NCBI GenBank assembly: GCA_002450075.1
Contig: DJYJ01000010.1
Coordinates: 1 to 10,826, forward strand
Direction of reading: 5' to 3'
Length of the DNA stretch: 10,826 bases
Source: Clostridiales bacterium UBA6981
GTDB taxonomy: Bacteria > Bacillota > Clostridia > Oscillospirales > Oscillospiraceae
The notes under the pieces were generated by a model that worked only from the letters and a program-made list of their open reading frames with translations, did not search any database and was not told the origin of the DNA. A program made the position numbers and the translations under genes. How positions within the stretch are numbered: the first letter of the stretch is position 1; every line of letters starts with the position of its first letter. This document shows positions 1 through 7,994 of this stretch, piece after piece.

Positions 1-36
1 AACTATTTTGAGACAACGCCTTTGATGTTGGTCGTA

Positions 37-1257
37 TCAGGCGAGACCGCCACAGGTGAAGAAATCCTCGACCATGAGAAGAGGAGCGGCCTTGTCCTCC
101 AGATGATGGTTGAGCCGGCTCGGCTCGATCGGCACGCTGTGGGACGAATCGACGCCCTCGCGCATTTCCGCAATCAGCTTGGAGAGATAATAGGGGTTGT
201 CGAACATGTGCCCGTAGAGGACGATCTTGCCCGGATCGAGCGTATAGATCACGCTCTTGAGCGCGGCGGAGAGAGCCTCAACCGCACGGTCGATCAGAGC
301 TGCGATCACGGCCTCACCGCTGCGCGCCGCCTCAAAGACGTCGTCGAGCGTGGGCAGCTGATCCTCACGGCCTTGCGCCAGGCGCCACAGGACGGGCGTT
401 TCCTCCGCAGAGAGGAGCTCGCGCGCGTCGCGCAGCATGGCGCTGGGGGACGCGATGGTCTCCAGACAGCCGGTCTTGCCGCAGGAGCAGGGCTTGCCGC
501 CGCGCTTGACCACGGGGATGTGGCCGATCTCCGCGCACTGGCCGGAGCTGCCAAGCCAGATATGTTCCCCGATCGAGAACGAGGCGCCGATGCCGACCTC
601 ACAGCGCAGGAAGAACTGGCTGCCGAGCGAATGATCCTTTGAAAGGAACATCTGGGCGGCAAAGAGCGCACGGACGTTGTTACTCATGACGCACTTCAGC
701 CCCGTCCGCGCCTCGACCCGGTCGCAGATCGGATAATCAAAGGCGTCGAGCGCGCCGAAGCTGTTTCGAACGAGACGCGCGTCGTCGGAGGTAAGTCCGC
801 GCATCGCAACGCCGACGCCGAGGATCTCCTCGCGCTGCAGGCCGTGCTCCGCGCTGAGCGTCATCAGCCTGTCGCAGAGAGAGGAGACGGTATCGTCCGC
901 CGGGGCGTGCTCGGGGATCGCGAGCTGCTCGGAGAAAATGACCGAGCCGTCAAGCCAGACGGCGGAGAGAACGGCCGTTCGGAGATTGATGAAGATGCCG
1001 AGCGCGGCATGCGCACGGTGATTGAGCTCGACCATGACCTCGCGCCGGCCGACGCCGCTGCCGGGCAGAAGGCTGCCCTCGGTCAGAAGCCCCTCGGCGA
1101 TCATTTCGCCGACGATCTTGGTGATGGCGGCGGGAGTGAGCTTGATGCTCTCCGACAGGCGTTTGCGCGACATGCTCCCGTTCTCATGCAGAACGCGCAG
1201 CGCGGCGCTGCGGTTGGTGCGCTTGACGCCCATCATGTTGTCGCCTTCGTATGGCAT
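37..1257 (-). CDS. ROK-family transcriptional regulator (probable regulator of the sulfoquinovose locus)
   Basis: Sugar-responsive DNA-binding protein of the NagC/XylR-type ROK family, 406 residues from the chosen start. The N-terminus has a winged helix-turn-helix (about residues 12-60, with NRSAALRVLHENG and a recognition-helix segment LTPAAITKIVGEM). The ROK domain follows and carries the zinc motif CSCGKTGC (Cys257, Cys259, Cys264) after EIGH (His246 would be the fourth ligand). The catalytic Asp of ROK sugar kinases is replaced: NDxxA reads NNVRA (Asn194), so it should bind sugar without phosphorylating it. The ATG at 1257 is chosen because AGAGGTGAG lies seven bases upstream; a TTG eight codons earlier would lie beyond that ribosome site. 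It is the last gene seen in the minus operon, 20 bp after the transporter gene. The effector (SQ, sulfofructose or a glycoside) is inferred from context only. ROK family is certain; local regulation is likely. Confidence 0.9.
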   Translation of the reverse strand: MPYEGDNMMGVKRTNRSAALRVLHENGSMSRKRLSESIKLTPAAITKIVGEMIAEGLLTEGSLLPGSGVGRREVMVELNHRAHAALGIFINLRTAVLSAVWLDGSVIFSEQLAIPEHAPADDTVSSLCDRLMTLSAEHGLQREEILGVGVAMRGLTSDDARLVRNSFGALDAFDYPICDRVEARTGLKCVMSNNVRALFAAQMFLSKDHSLGSQFFLRCEVGIGASFSIGEHIWLGSSGQCAEIGHIPVVKRGGKPCSCGKTGCLETIASPSAMLRDARELLSAEETPVLWRLAQGREDQLPTLDDVFEAARSGEAVIAALIDRAVEALSAALKSVIYTLDPGKIVLYGHMFDNPYYLSKLIAEMREGVDSSHSVPIEPSRLNHHLEDKAAPLLMVEDFFTCGGLA

Positions 1258-1277
1258 GGATAAGCTCACCTCTTTCT

Positions 1278-2242
1278 TCAATGACGGATCTTGACGCGGT
1301 GGTCGTGGTGGTGATGATGGTGGTGGCGAAGCTGGTCGTCGGGTGTGGAGCTCTCCCGGTGGAGCCTGCTGCGCAGCAGGATGACCGCCGCGCCGAGCAG
1401 CACGACCAGGATCCCGAGCGTCTTTTTCAGCGTCAGCTCCTCGTCGAGGAAGAGAACGCCGATGAAGCAGCTGACGACGGGCATCAGCAGCAGGTACAGC
1501 TTGACGACCCAGACTTCATAATGCTTGAGATTGCGGTAATAGAAGAAATAAATGCCGGTCTGCGCAAGGCCGCCGAGCAGCACGAGCCACCAGAAGCCAT
1601 TGATCGTATCGGCGGCGGGGAGGCGCAGATCGCCCGCAAAGGCTGCGGACGAGCCGAAGAGGACGAGCACAACAAAGTTGTTGTAATACGAGATCATGTC
1701 GGCGTCCTCGTGGAAGCGCTCCTGTGCGGTCTTGATGATGAAGGCGTTGGCCGTGACGCACATGGCGCTGAGGATAAAGAACAGGTCGGTCGGATTGAGG
1801 CGCATCCCGCCGAAGTCCACCCCCAGGACGAGCAGCACGCCGAATAACATGACGAGCGTGCCGATCCAGTCGGAGAGGTAGAGCTTTTTGTGGTAGAGGA
1901 TCACGGTGACGAGGTTGACCATCAGCACGTCGGTTTTGAGAAGCGCCGTGCCGGTGGACAGCGCGCCGTGGGCATAGCCGAGATTGGCGAAGAGGTCCAG
2001 CAGAAAGCCGAACACGCCGATCACAACGAGGATCAGGACGGCTTTTCCCTGGTGGAAGAGGCGGGCAAAGTTCCGGTCGAGCAGCAGCTGTGCCGTCAGG
2101 AAGAGCAGCGCGGCGCTGCGCAGCAGAAAGCCCGCGAGATAGGGCGAGCCCGTCACGCTGACCATGACCTTGGACACGGCATAGTAGATCGACCAGGAGA
2201 CGACCATGGCGCCGATCATGAAGGCGTTTTTCAGTCGCTCTT

Positions 2243-2246
<4 letters not shown>
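1278..2246 (-). CDS. EamA/DMT-family membrane transporter, candidate isethionate (sulfonate) exporter
   Basis: Integral inner-membrane protein of 322 residues with the drug/metabolite transporter layout: hydrophobic segments throughout, consistent with two five-helix EamA repeats, and the usual family length. The second repeat has the typical LLMPVVSCFIGVLFLDEEL segment before the last helix. The first repeat includes ALLKTDVLMVNLVTVILYHKK. The C-terminal tail after the last helix is unusual: it is polar and holds seven consecutive histidines (residues 308-314) followed by Asp-His. The start ATG overlaps the stop of the dehydrogenase gene by four bases (ATGA), which suggests translational coupling. 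Many EamA proteins export metabolites, so export of the end product isethionate is inferred from the position right after the presumed sulfoacetaldehyde reductase. The substrate cannot be read from the sequence, and import of a sulfonate remains possible. Confidence 0.85.
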
Positions 2247-3329
<1,083 letters not shown>

Positions 3330-3340
<11 letters not shown>

Positions 3341-3806
3341 AGATCTCATCCTCAATCGCGGAGACCTGAACAGCGAACTTCTTCATGTTCTCCTTGCGCC
3401 AGTCCTCCAGATCCTGGCACCACTCGGTGGCGAGGAAGGTCTTGGTCATCTCGACGGCCATCTCAGGGCCGACGATCCAGCCGCCCATCGCGAGGATGTT
3501 GGCGTTGTTGATCGCGCGGGCCATCTTGGCGGAGTACACGCCCTCGCAGGCGACGGCGTAGACGCCCTTGAACTTGTTGGAGACGACGCACATGCCGGCG
3601 CCGGTGCCGCAGATCAGGACGGCCTTGTCATAGGTGCCGTTCTGGACCAGGGGAGCGACCTTGTTTGCCACGGCGTAGTAGGGGACGACGTGGTCGAGGT
3701 CCTGCGTGCCGAGATCGTCGAATTCAACGCCCGCTTCGGTGAGATAGGCCTTGATGGCTTCCTTGGCGGAAAAACCGGATTTGTCGCTGCCGATCGCAAT
3801 TTTCAT
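3330..3806 (-). CDS. sqwI: RpiB/LacAB-like aldose-ketose isomerase, probable 4-deoxy-4-sulfo-D-erythrose isomerase
   Basis: RpiB-family isomerase, 158 residues (E. coli RpiB has about 149). The catalytic cysteine loop is intact: LICGTGAGMCVVSNKF with Cys66. Two histidines normal in RpiB are missing: the N-terminal GxDHxG reads GSDKSG (Lys9), and the RxHNxxN motif that carries the ring-opening histidine reads RAINNAN (Ile99). It is therefore unlikely to be an ordinary ribose-5-phosphate isomerase. In the sulfo-TK pathway this family member converts sulfoerythrose to sulfoerythrulose, so the transketolase can act a second time. That aldose has no C4 hydroxyl and cannot close a furanose ring, which would make the ring-opening residue unnecessary. 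The start at 3806 has AAGGAG six bases upstream; in-frame ATGs at 3839 and 3836 have no such site. Relatives acting on tetrulose phosphates (EryI/DerI type) are the main alternative. Confidence 0.88.
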
Positions 3807-3819
3807 GATAAACTCCTTC

Positions 3820-3835
3820 TGCCGCTTGGGCGGCA
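3820..3835 (-). other. Small hairpin abutting the isomerase ribosome-binding site
   Basis: TGCCGC-CCAA-GCGGCA on the minus strand forms a six-base-pair GC-rich stem with a four-base loop. It ends one base before the AAGGAG (3813-3818) of the isomerase gene. It could affect initiation or shield the mRNA end, but it is small and may be incidental. Confidence 0.35.
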
Positions 3836-3859
3836 TCATTTTTTATTTTTCGTTGGAAA

Positions 3860-3890
3860 GCTCCATGCGCCGCAATCAGGCGCATGGAGC
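3860..3890 (-). other. Strong intercistronic hairpin between the transketolase C-subunit and isomerase genes
   Basis: GCTCCATGCGCC and GGCGCATGGAGC form a perfect 12-bp stem with a seven-base loop, 14 bases after the transketolase C-subunit stop. On the minus strand it is followed only by TTTCC rather than a U-run, so it is not a clear terminator. It could stabilise or process the upstream mRNA, or partly terminate and so lower expression of the isomerase, dehydrogenase, transporter and regulator genes. No consensus promoter was seen after it. Confidence 0.6.
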
Positions 3891-3904
3891 GTAGCGCTTG
3901 TTTT

Positions 3905-4828
3905 TTACTTGAGGGACGCGGCCTTGCGGGCGGCGGCGAGGATGTCCTCCTTCGTGAGGCCGAGCGCCTGGCGCAGGTAGGGTACCTTGCCGACTTCGCC
4001 GAAGCGGTCCTGCACGCCGAAGGCGCTGACGGGGACACGCTCAAGAGCGAGAGCCTCGCACACGGCGGAGTGCAGACCGCCGATGACGTTGTGGTTTTCC
4101 ACGGTCAGAACGGTGCCGGTCTTGCGGGCGGAGGCGATGACGGTCTCGCGGTCGATGGGCTTGATCGTATGGACATTGATGACGTCGCAGCTGATGCCCT
4201 CTTTTGCAAGCTCGTCGGCGACGTCGACGACGTCGCGGGTGAACATGCCGGAGACAAAGATGGACAGATCCTTGCCCTCGCGCAGGGTGTCGGCCTTGAA
4301 GAGGTCGAACTTGTAGTCGGGGCCGAACACATCGGGCGTGACCTTGCGGAACAGGCGCATGTAGACCGGGCCGTAGTAGTCGTTGAGGACGGGCATGGCG
4401 GCGCGCAGCTGGGTCTCGTCAACGGGCTCGAAGATCACGACGCCGGGGATGGAGCGGACAACGCCGATATCCTCCATGCTCATGTGGGTGCCGCCGTTGA
4501 GCTCGGCGGAGATGCCGGGGTCGGTGCCGACGATCTTGACGTTCTGCTTGGCATAGGAGATCGAGATCGCGATCTGGTCGCAGATACGGCGGGTGGCAAA
4601 GGGCGTGAAGCTTTCGATCCAGGGCTTGAAGCCATAGCTGGAGAGACCGGCCGCGATGGAGGCCATATCCTGCTCGGCCACGCCGCAGTCAAACATCTGC
4701 TCGGGGAACTGCTCGTACAGCTTACGGGTGCCGCTGGCCTTGGCCAGGTCGGCGTCGAGGACGACGACATGCTTGTCCTCTTCCATGAATTTCGCCAGGC
4801 ATTCGGCGTAAACAGCTCTCATTTCCAT
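3905..4828 (-). CDS. sqwH: Transketolase, C-terminal subunit (pyrimidine-binding and C-terminal domains)
   Basis: Second half of a split transketolase, 307 residues, the usual size for such subunits. Visible marks are the catalytic glutamate in CGVAEQDMASIAAG (Glu52), the aromatic-rich SFTPFATRR (73-81) that packs on the thiamine pyrimidine, GTHMSMED (113-120), and the C-terminal-domain segment NVHTIKPID (218-226). It should pair with the N-subunit encoded immediately before it and transfer C2 units from ketoses. In this context the donors would be sulfofructose and sulfoerythrulose, the acceptor glyceraldehyde-3-phosphate, and the products xylulose-5-phosphate plus sulfoerythrose or sulfoacetaldehyde. 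The ATG at 4828 lies four bases after the N-subunit stop, with GGGGAGG upstream inside the end of that gene; a second ATG two codons later is possible. Transketolase is certain; sulfosugar use is inferred. The G/H assignment to the two subunits follows gene order. Confidence 0.92.
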   Translation of the reverse strand: MEMRAVYAECLAKFMEEDKHVVVLDADLAKASGTRKLYEQFPEQMFDCGVAEQDMASIAAGLSSYGFKPWIESFTPFATRRICDQIAISISYAKQNVKIVGTDPGISAELNGGTHMSMEDIGVVRSIPGVVIFEPVDETQLRAAMPVLNDYYGPVYMRLFRKVTPDVFGPDYKFDLFKADTLREGKDLSIFVSGMFTRDVVDVADELAKEGISCDVINVHTIKPIDRETVIASARKTGTVLTVENHNVIGGLHSAVCEALALERVPVSAFGVQDRFGEVGKVPYLRQALGLTKEDILAAARKAASLK

Positions 4829-4832
4829 TGTT

Positions 4833-5660
4833 TCAGTCCTCCCCTCTGATTTCGCGAATGGCGGCCGCGGCCTGCTCCTCGCTGATGTTGGTGTTGTGGT
4901 TGCCGGCGCCGAGATCCTCGATCCACTTGACGCCGCAGCCCTTGCGGGTGTTGAGGATGACCATGGTGGGCTTGTCGGTCGTGCGGTTGAGCTTGGCCTG
5001 CTTGACGGCGGCGGAGACCTGGTCCACGTCATTGCCGTCGGCAACGTCGATCACGTTCCAGCCAAAGGCTTTCCACTTGTCGGCGAGCGGGGCAATGTCA
5101 TTGACCTTGGCGACGGTGTCGTCGATCTGCAGCTTGTTGTAGTCGGTAAACGCGATGAGGTTAGAGAGCTTCTTGGAGGCGGCGAACATGCCGGCCTCCC
5201 AGATCTGGCCCTCCTGCGACTCGCCGTCGCCGATGAGCGCATAGATCGTGGCGCCGTCCTTTGCGAGCTTGGAGCCGAGCGCGACGCCGACGGCGCAGGA
5301 GAAGCCCTGGCCGAGGGAGCCGGTCGTCATGTCGATGCCGGTGGTGAGGTTCATGTCGCAATGGCTGGGCAGGTGAGTGCCGCCCTGGTTGAGGGTGAGC
5401 AGTTCTTCCTTGCCGAAGTAGCCGCGGTTGGAGAGCGTGGCGTAGACGGCCGGGCCGGCGTGACCCTTCGAGCAGACGAAGCGGTCGCGGCCTTCCATCT
5501 TCGGGTTGGCCGGGTCGATGTTCATCTCTTCAAAATACAGCACGGCCAGCAGCTCGACGACGGAAAGGCAGCCGCCGATGTGGCCGACGCCGAGGTGACC
5601 GATGCAGGTCATGATATCACAGCGGATATCCTTGCAGAGTTCTCTCAAGTCTTTGTTCAA
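4833..5660 (-). CDS. sqwG: Transketolase, N-terminal thiamine-diphosphate-binding subunit
   Basis: First half of a split transketolase, 275 residues. The thiamine diphosphate/Mg motif is complete: GDGESQEGQIWEA (144-156) through to TDYNKLQID (172-180). Also present are GHIGGCLS (26-33), SKGHAGPAVYA (64-74) with the conserved histidine, and TGSLGQG (113-119). It heads the minus operon, about 37 bases from a predicted transcription start. The start codon is TTG at 5660, supported by a perfect AGGAGG eight bases upstream; the next in-frame methionine is 16 residues in and would remove conserved sequence. A split transketolase next to a sulfoquinovosidase, an RpiB-like isomerase and an iron-type dehydrogenase is the arrangement of the sulfo-TK pathway. 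A housekeeping role in the pentose phosphate pathway is the alternative and cannot be excluded by sequence alone. Confidence 0.93.
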   Translation of the reverse strand: MNKDLRELCKDIRCDIMTCIGHLGVGHIGGCLSVVELLAVLYFEEMNIDPANPKMEGRDRFVCSKGHAGPAVYATLSNRGYFGKEELLTLNQGGTHLPSHCDMNLTTGIDMTTGSLGQGFSCAVGVALGSKLAKDGATIYALIGDGESQEGQIWEAGMFAASKKLSNLIAFTDYNKLQIDDTVAKVNDIAPLADKWKAFGWNVIDVADGNDVDQVSAAVKQAKLNRTTDKPTMVILNTRKGCGVKWIEDLGAGNHNTNISEEQAAAAIREIRGED

Positions 5661-5668
5661 TGTCAGTT

Positions 5669-5674
5669 CCTCCT
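5669..5674 (-). promoter_or_regulatory. Perfect Shine-Dalgarno deciding a TTG start
   Basis: AGGAGG on the minus strand lies eight bases before the TTG at 5660. No ATG in frame is near, so this site fixes TTG as the start of the transketolase N-subunit. Confidence 0.8.
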
Positions 5675-5677
5675 AAT

Positions 5678-5698
5678 TTGATTAAAAGGTTTAACTAA
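5678..5698. promoter_or_regulatory. Candidate operator: 21-bp imperfect palindrome
   Basis: TTGATTAAA-AGG-TTTAACTAA: two nine-base arms around a three-base centre, seven of nine positions complementary, including five perfect pairs next to the centre. It covers the predicted start site and early leader of the transketolase operon, a position suited to repression. It is also flanked by an exact direct repeat of CTAATTTG (5673-5680 and 5695-5702, period 22). ROK regulators usually bind AT-rich palindromes of about this size, and a ROK gene ends this operon. Binding is inferred. Confidence 0.5.
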
Positions 5699-5703
5699 TT
5701 TGG

Positions 5704-5732
5704 ATTGTAATCCCTGCATACCCCTTTGTCAA
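5704..5732 (-). promoter_or_regulatory. Sigma-A promoter of the transketolase operon
   Basis: On the minus strand TTGACA (5727-5732) and TACAAT (5704-5709) are separated by exactly 17 bases, six and five matches to the consensus. Transcription would start near 5697, inside the candidate operator at 5678-5698, giving a leader of about 37 bases before the TTG start. Confidence 0.75.
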
Positions 5733-5774
5733 GGGAGAAGCGGAGAAAGACGAAGAAAAATTTTTGCTTTTGTG

Positions 5775-5803
5775 TTGACATCCCGGCGGGCGGAGTCTAT
5801 GAT
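5775..5803 (+). promoter_or_regulatory. Sigma-A promoter of the sugar isomerase gene
   Basis: TTGACA (5775-5780) and TATGAT (5798-5803) are separated by 17 bases; six and five consensus matches. The start would be near 5810, about 28 bases before the ATG. It diverges from the transketolase-operon promoter, whose -35 box lies about 43 bp away, so both arms can be controlled from one region. Confidence 0.75.
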
Positions 5804-5814
5804 AATTCACAGAG

Positions 5815-5823
5815 TTTATTAAA
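5815..5823. promoter_or_regulatory. Candidate operator half-site in the isomerase leader
   Basis: TTTATTAAA, just after the predicted start of the isomerase transcript, matches the left arm of the 5678-5698 palindrome (TTGATTAAA) at eight of nine positions. There is no matching second arm, and the surrounding leader is AT-rich, so chance is a real possibility. Confidence 0.25.
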
Positions 5824-5837
5824 TACGGAGGGCTTCT

Positions 5838-7178
5838 ATGAAAACCTTTTCTCCCGTTTATATCCCGGTCGGCGTGCCGACCTTCCATCTCGAGAGCGCC
5901 CAGGCGCAGTTCGACGCTTCTGTCGCGCTCTTAAAGAGCATCGACGAGCGCTTTGCCGTGCCGGAGAAGATGCTGCTGAATCTCGACGATCTGCGCTCCT
6001 ATCTCGACACGCTCACGCCCGATCTGATCGTATTCCAGAATCTGACCTTTGCCAACGCCGCCTATATGTCCGAGGTGCTGCGCCGCTTTGACTGCCCGGT
6101 GCTGCTCTGGACGCTGCGCGAGCCCGTGATCGACGGGGGACGGCTTCGTCTCAACTCCCTCACCGGCGCGTACAGCGCGGCGAATACGCTGCGCGCCTTT
6201 GACGACCGCAGCTTTGAATATCTCTTCGGCGCCCCGGGCGAGGAGCGCTCGCGCGAGACGATCGAGGCCGTTGTCAAGGCTGCGGCGCTGAAAAAGGAGA
6301 TGCGCAGCCTCAAGATGTCCGCCGTCGGCCACACGCCCCAGGGCTTCGGCTTCGGCCGGGCGCTCGACAGCGAGCTGATGAACGCCTTTGGCGTTGAGCT
6401 TGAGGCGATCGAGGCGCGCGAGCTGATCGACAAGGCCAAGACCTATTCCGACGAGGAGGTCGCGGCCTATCTTGAAAAGACCGAGCAGATGACCTGCGGC
6501 CTTGACAAGACGCCGGAGCACAACCGCATCGACCATGCCCGCCTGCTGAAGGCTTACAGTGACTATGTGCGCGAGCACAACATCGGCGCGCTGGCCTCCC
6601 GCTGCTGGCCGGATTTCTTCACGGCCTTCGGTACGCCGGTGTGCACGGTGCTGTCCATGCTCAACGACGAGGGCGTGGCCGCCGCGTGCGAGGCCGACAT
6701 TTACGGCGCGCTGTCGATGTGGATCGGCATGCAGCTCTCCGGCGGGCCGGTCTTCTTCGGCGACCCGGTTTCCCTCGACGATGGCGAGAACACCGTGACC
6801 TTCTGGCACTGCGGCGCGGCTGCCTGCAGCCTGGCACGGCATGACACCGGCGCGGTCGTCGGCGTGCACCCCAACCGCAAGATCGGCCCGGCGATGGACT
6901 TTGGCTGCGAGGCCTTCCCGGAGGCGACGGTCTTCCGGATCGGGCGCGAGCCGGACGGCTTCTTCCGCTTCTTCCTTACCGAGGGCGAGGCGCTCGACAA
7001 GCCCAAGCAGTTTATCGGTACGTCGATCGTCGTCAAGACCGACAGCCCCGCCCGCGAGGTCGTGGAGAAGAGCGTGAAGGACGGCTTTGAGCCGCACTTC
7101 GTCGTGATCCGCGGCCGCCACGCCGCTGCGCTCGAGGCGCTGGCGAACATGTACGGCTTTGAGGTCTGCCGGTACTGA
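5838..7178 (+). CDS. sqvD: FucI/AraA-like sugar isomerase, probable sulfoquinovose isomerase
   Basis: Cytoplasmic isomerase of the L-fucose/L-arabinose isomerase superfamily, 446 residues (AraA about 500, FucI about 590). The first half holds Rossmann-like segments such as PDLIVFQNL (61-69) and CPVLLWTLREP (86-96). The second half has the metal-site segment NDEGVAAACEADIYGALSMW (276-295, with Glu285 or Asp287 as likely ligands), FWHCG (322-326), and EPHFVVIRG (418-426), where His420 resembles the C-terminal histidine ligand. In several sulfoglycolytic routes an enzyme of this superfamily converts sulfoquinovose to 6-deoxy-6-sulfofructose, which here would feed the transketolase. It stands alone on the plus arm with its own consensus promoter, GGAGGG five bases before ATG, and a terminator 26 bp downstream. 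The family call is solid; the substrate rests on the sulfoquinovosidase and transketolase neighbours. The symbol is from memory of the literature. Confidence 0.82.
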   Translation: MKTFSPVYIPVGVPTFHLESAQAQFDASVALLKSIDERFAVPEKMLLNLDDLRSYLDTLTPDLIVFQNLTFANAAYMSEVLRRFDCPVLLWTLREPVIDGGRLRLNSLTGAYSAANTLRAFDDRSFEYLFGAPGEERSRETIEAVVKAAALKKEMRSLKMSAVGHTPQGFGFGRALDSELMNAFGVELEAIEARELIDKAKTYSDEEVAAYLEKTEQMTCGLDKTPEHNRIDHARLLKAYSDYVREHNIGALASRCWPDFFTAFGTPVCTVLSMLNDEGVAAACEADIYGALSMWIGMQLSGGPVFFGDPVSLDDGENTVTFWHCGAAACSLARHDTGAVVGVHPNRKIGPAMDFGCEAFPEATVFRIGREPDGFFRFFLTEGEALDKPKQFIGTSIVVKTDSPAREVVEKSVKDGFEPHFVVIRGRHAAALEALANMYGFEVCRY

Positions 7179-7204
7179 GCGTTTCATAGTTGCTTGATGA
7201 AGTG

Positions 7205-7243
7205 AAAAGCGGAGCTTTTTCATACGGGAAAGCTCCGTTTTTT
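7205..7243 (+). terminator. Rho-independent terminator after the isomerase gene
   Basis: CGGAGCTTT (7210-7218) pairs with AAAGCTCCG (7229-7237) in a nine-base-pair stem, followed by six T (7238-7243). An A-run precedes the stem, so it may work in both directions. It separates the isomerase gene from the DUF624/sulfoquinovosidase unit. Confidence 0.85.
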
Positions 7244-7270
7244 CGAGGTCGATGCCTTGGGATTTGCGCA

Positions 7271-7299
7271 TTGACTTTGGAAGGGCGGGGAATTAAACT
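7271..7299 (+). promoter_or_regulatory. Probable promoter of the DUF624-sulfoquinovosidase unit
   Basis: TTGACT (7271-7276) and TAAACT (7294-7299) are 17 bases apart, five and four consensus matches, directly after the terminator and 33 bp before the GTG start. The -10 box sits inside GGGGA...TCCCC (7287-7305), a small inverted repeat that could be an operator. Confidence 0.5.
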
Positions 7300-7332
7300 A
7301 TCCCCAGATTGAGCAGAGAGAAGGAGCGGCTG

Positions 7333-7962
7333 GTGAAGGAGACAAAAAAATCAAAGCTGATCACGGCTATCAATGCGGTGATCGATATCATCGCCGCGGG
7401 GCTTTTATGGCTGGTGTGCTCGCTGCCCATCCTCACGCTCGGTGCTGCCAGCACGGCGCTGTATTACGCCGTGGTCAAATGTATCCGGCATGAGCGCGGC
7501 GCGCTGGGCAAAAGCTTCTTTTCCGCCTTTCGGCGCGAATTCAAGATCAGCACACTGCTGTGGCTGATCTTTCTCGGTGTTCTGCTTGTGCTCGGAGCCG
7601 ATGCCTGGGCGATCGGGCTGATGACGCAGGGGAGCGGTATGTTCCCGGCCTTGAGCCGGATCCTGCTTCTGCTGCCGCTGATGCTCTTCCCGTGGGTATT
7701 CGCGTTCGTCTCGCGCTTTTCCAACACTGTGGGCGGGACGCTGCGCTACTGCGCGTATCTCGCACTGCGGCATATCGGTCTGACGCTTGCGATGGCGGCG
7801 GAGCTGGCCGGCTTCGCGCTCATCGTCTATCTGATGCCGCAGATCGCACCGCTCCTGCCGGGCATCGTGTGTCTGCTGCTGAGTCTGCATATCGAGCCGG
7901 TGTTTAAAGCGATCACCGCCGAGATGGATGTGCAGAACGAGGACGACTGGTACAACGAATAA
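7333..7962 (+). CDS. DUF624 (YesL-like) membrane protein
   Basis: Small integral membrane protein, 209 residues from the GTG start. Four or five hydrophobic helices can be seen, roughly residues 10-35, 65-90, 95-125, 140-165 and 170-190. The opening TKKSKLITAINAVIDIIAAG and the following LWLVCSLPILTLGAASTALYY are typical of the DUF624 family, whose biochemical role is unknown but which is often encoded beside sugar ABC importers and glycoside hydrolases. The GTG at 7333 has AAGGAG six bases upstream; the in-frame TTG at 7309 would place that site inside the gene, so it was not chosen. The gene sits 32 bp before the sulfoquinovosidase gene, evidently co-transcribed, with a sugar-binding lipoprotein further on. 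A helper role in uptake of sulfoquinovose or its glycosides is an inference from position only. Confidence 0.8.
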   Translation: MKETKKSKLITAINAVIDIIAAGLLWLVCSLPILTLGAASTALYYAVVKCIRHERGALGKSFFSAFRREFKISTLLWLIFLGVLLVLGADAWAIGLMTQGSGMFPALSRILLLLPLMLFPWVFAFVSRFSNTVGGTLRYCAYLALRHIGLTLAMAAELAGFALIVYLMPQIAPLLPGIVCLLLSLHIEPVFKAITAEMDVQNEDDWYNE

Positions 7963-7994
7963 TCCTGTTTCATTATTATGTTTTGGAGGCTGTC

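Noticed and set aside
1..36. Start of another minus-strand gene beyond the regulator
   Set aside because: Only 36 bases remain after the regulator stop. They contain no ribosome site with a start and no terminator hairpin, so nothing can be claimed.
37..1257. ROK protein as a sugar kinase
   Set aside because: It has an N-terminal winged helix-turn-helix and Asn in place of the catalytic aspartate.
3860..3890. Calling the intercistronic hairpin a Rho-independent terminator
   Set aside because: On the transcribed strand the stem is followed by TTTCC, not a U-run, and no promoter is visible to restart transcription of the four downstream genes.
5931..7271. Long minus-strand open frame opposite the sugar isomerase gene
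   Set aside because: It has no recognisable domain, low-complexity Ala/Arg/Leu-rich composition and overlaps a well-supported gene. GC-rich codon use on the real strand keeps the antisense frame open.
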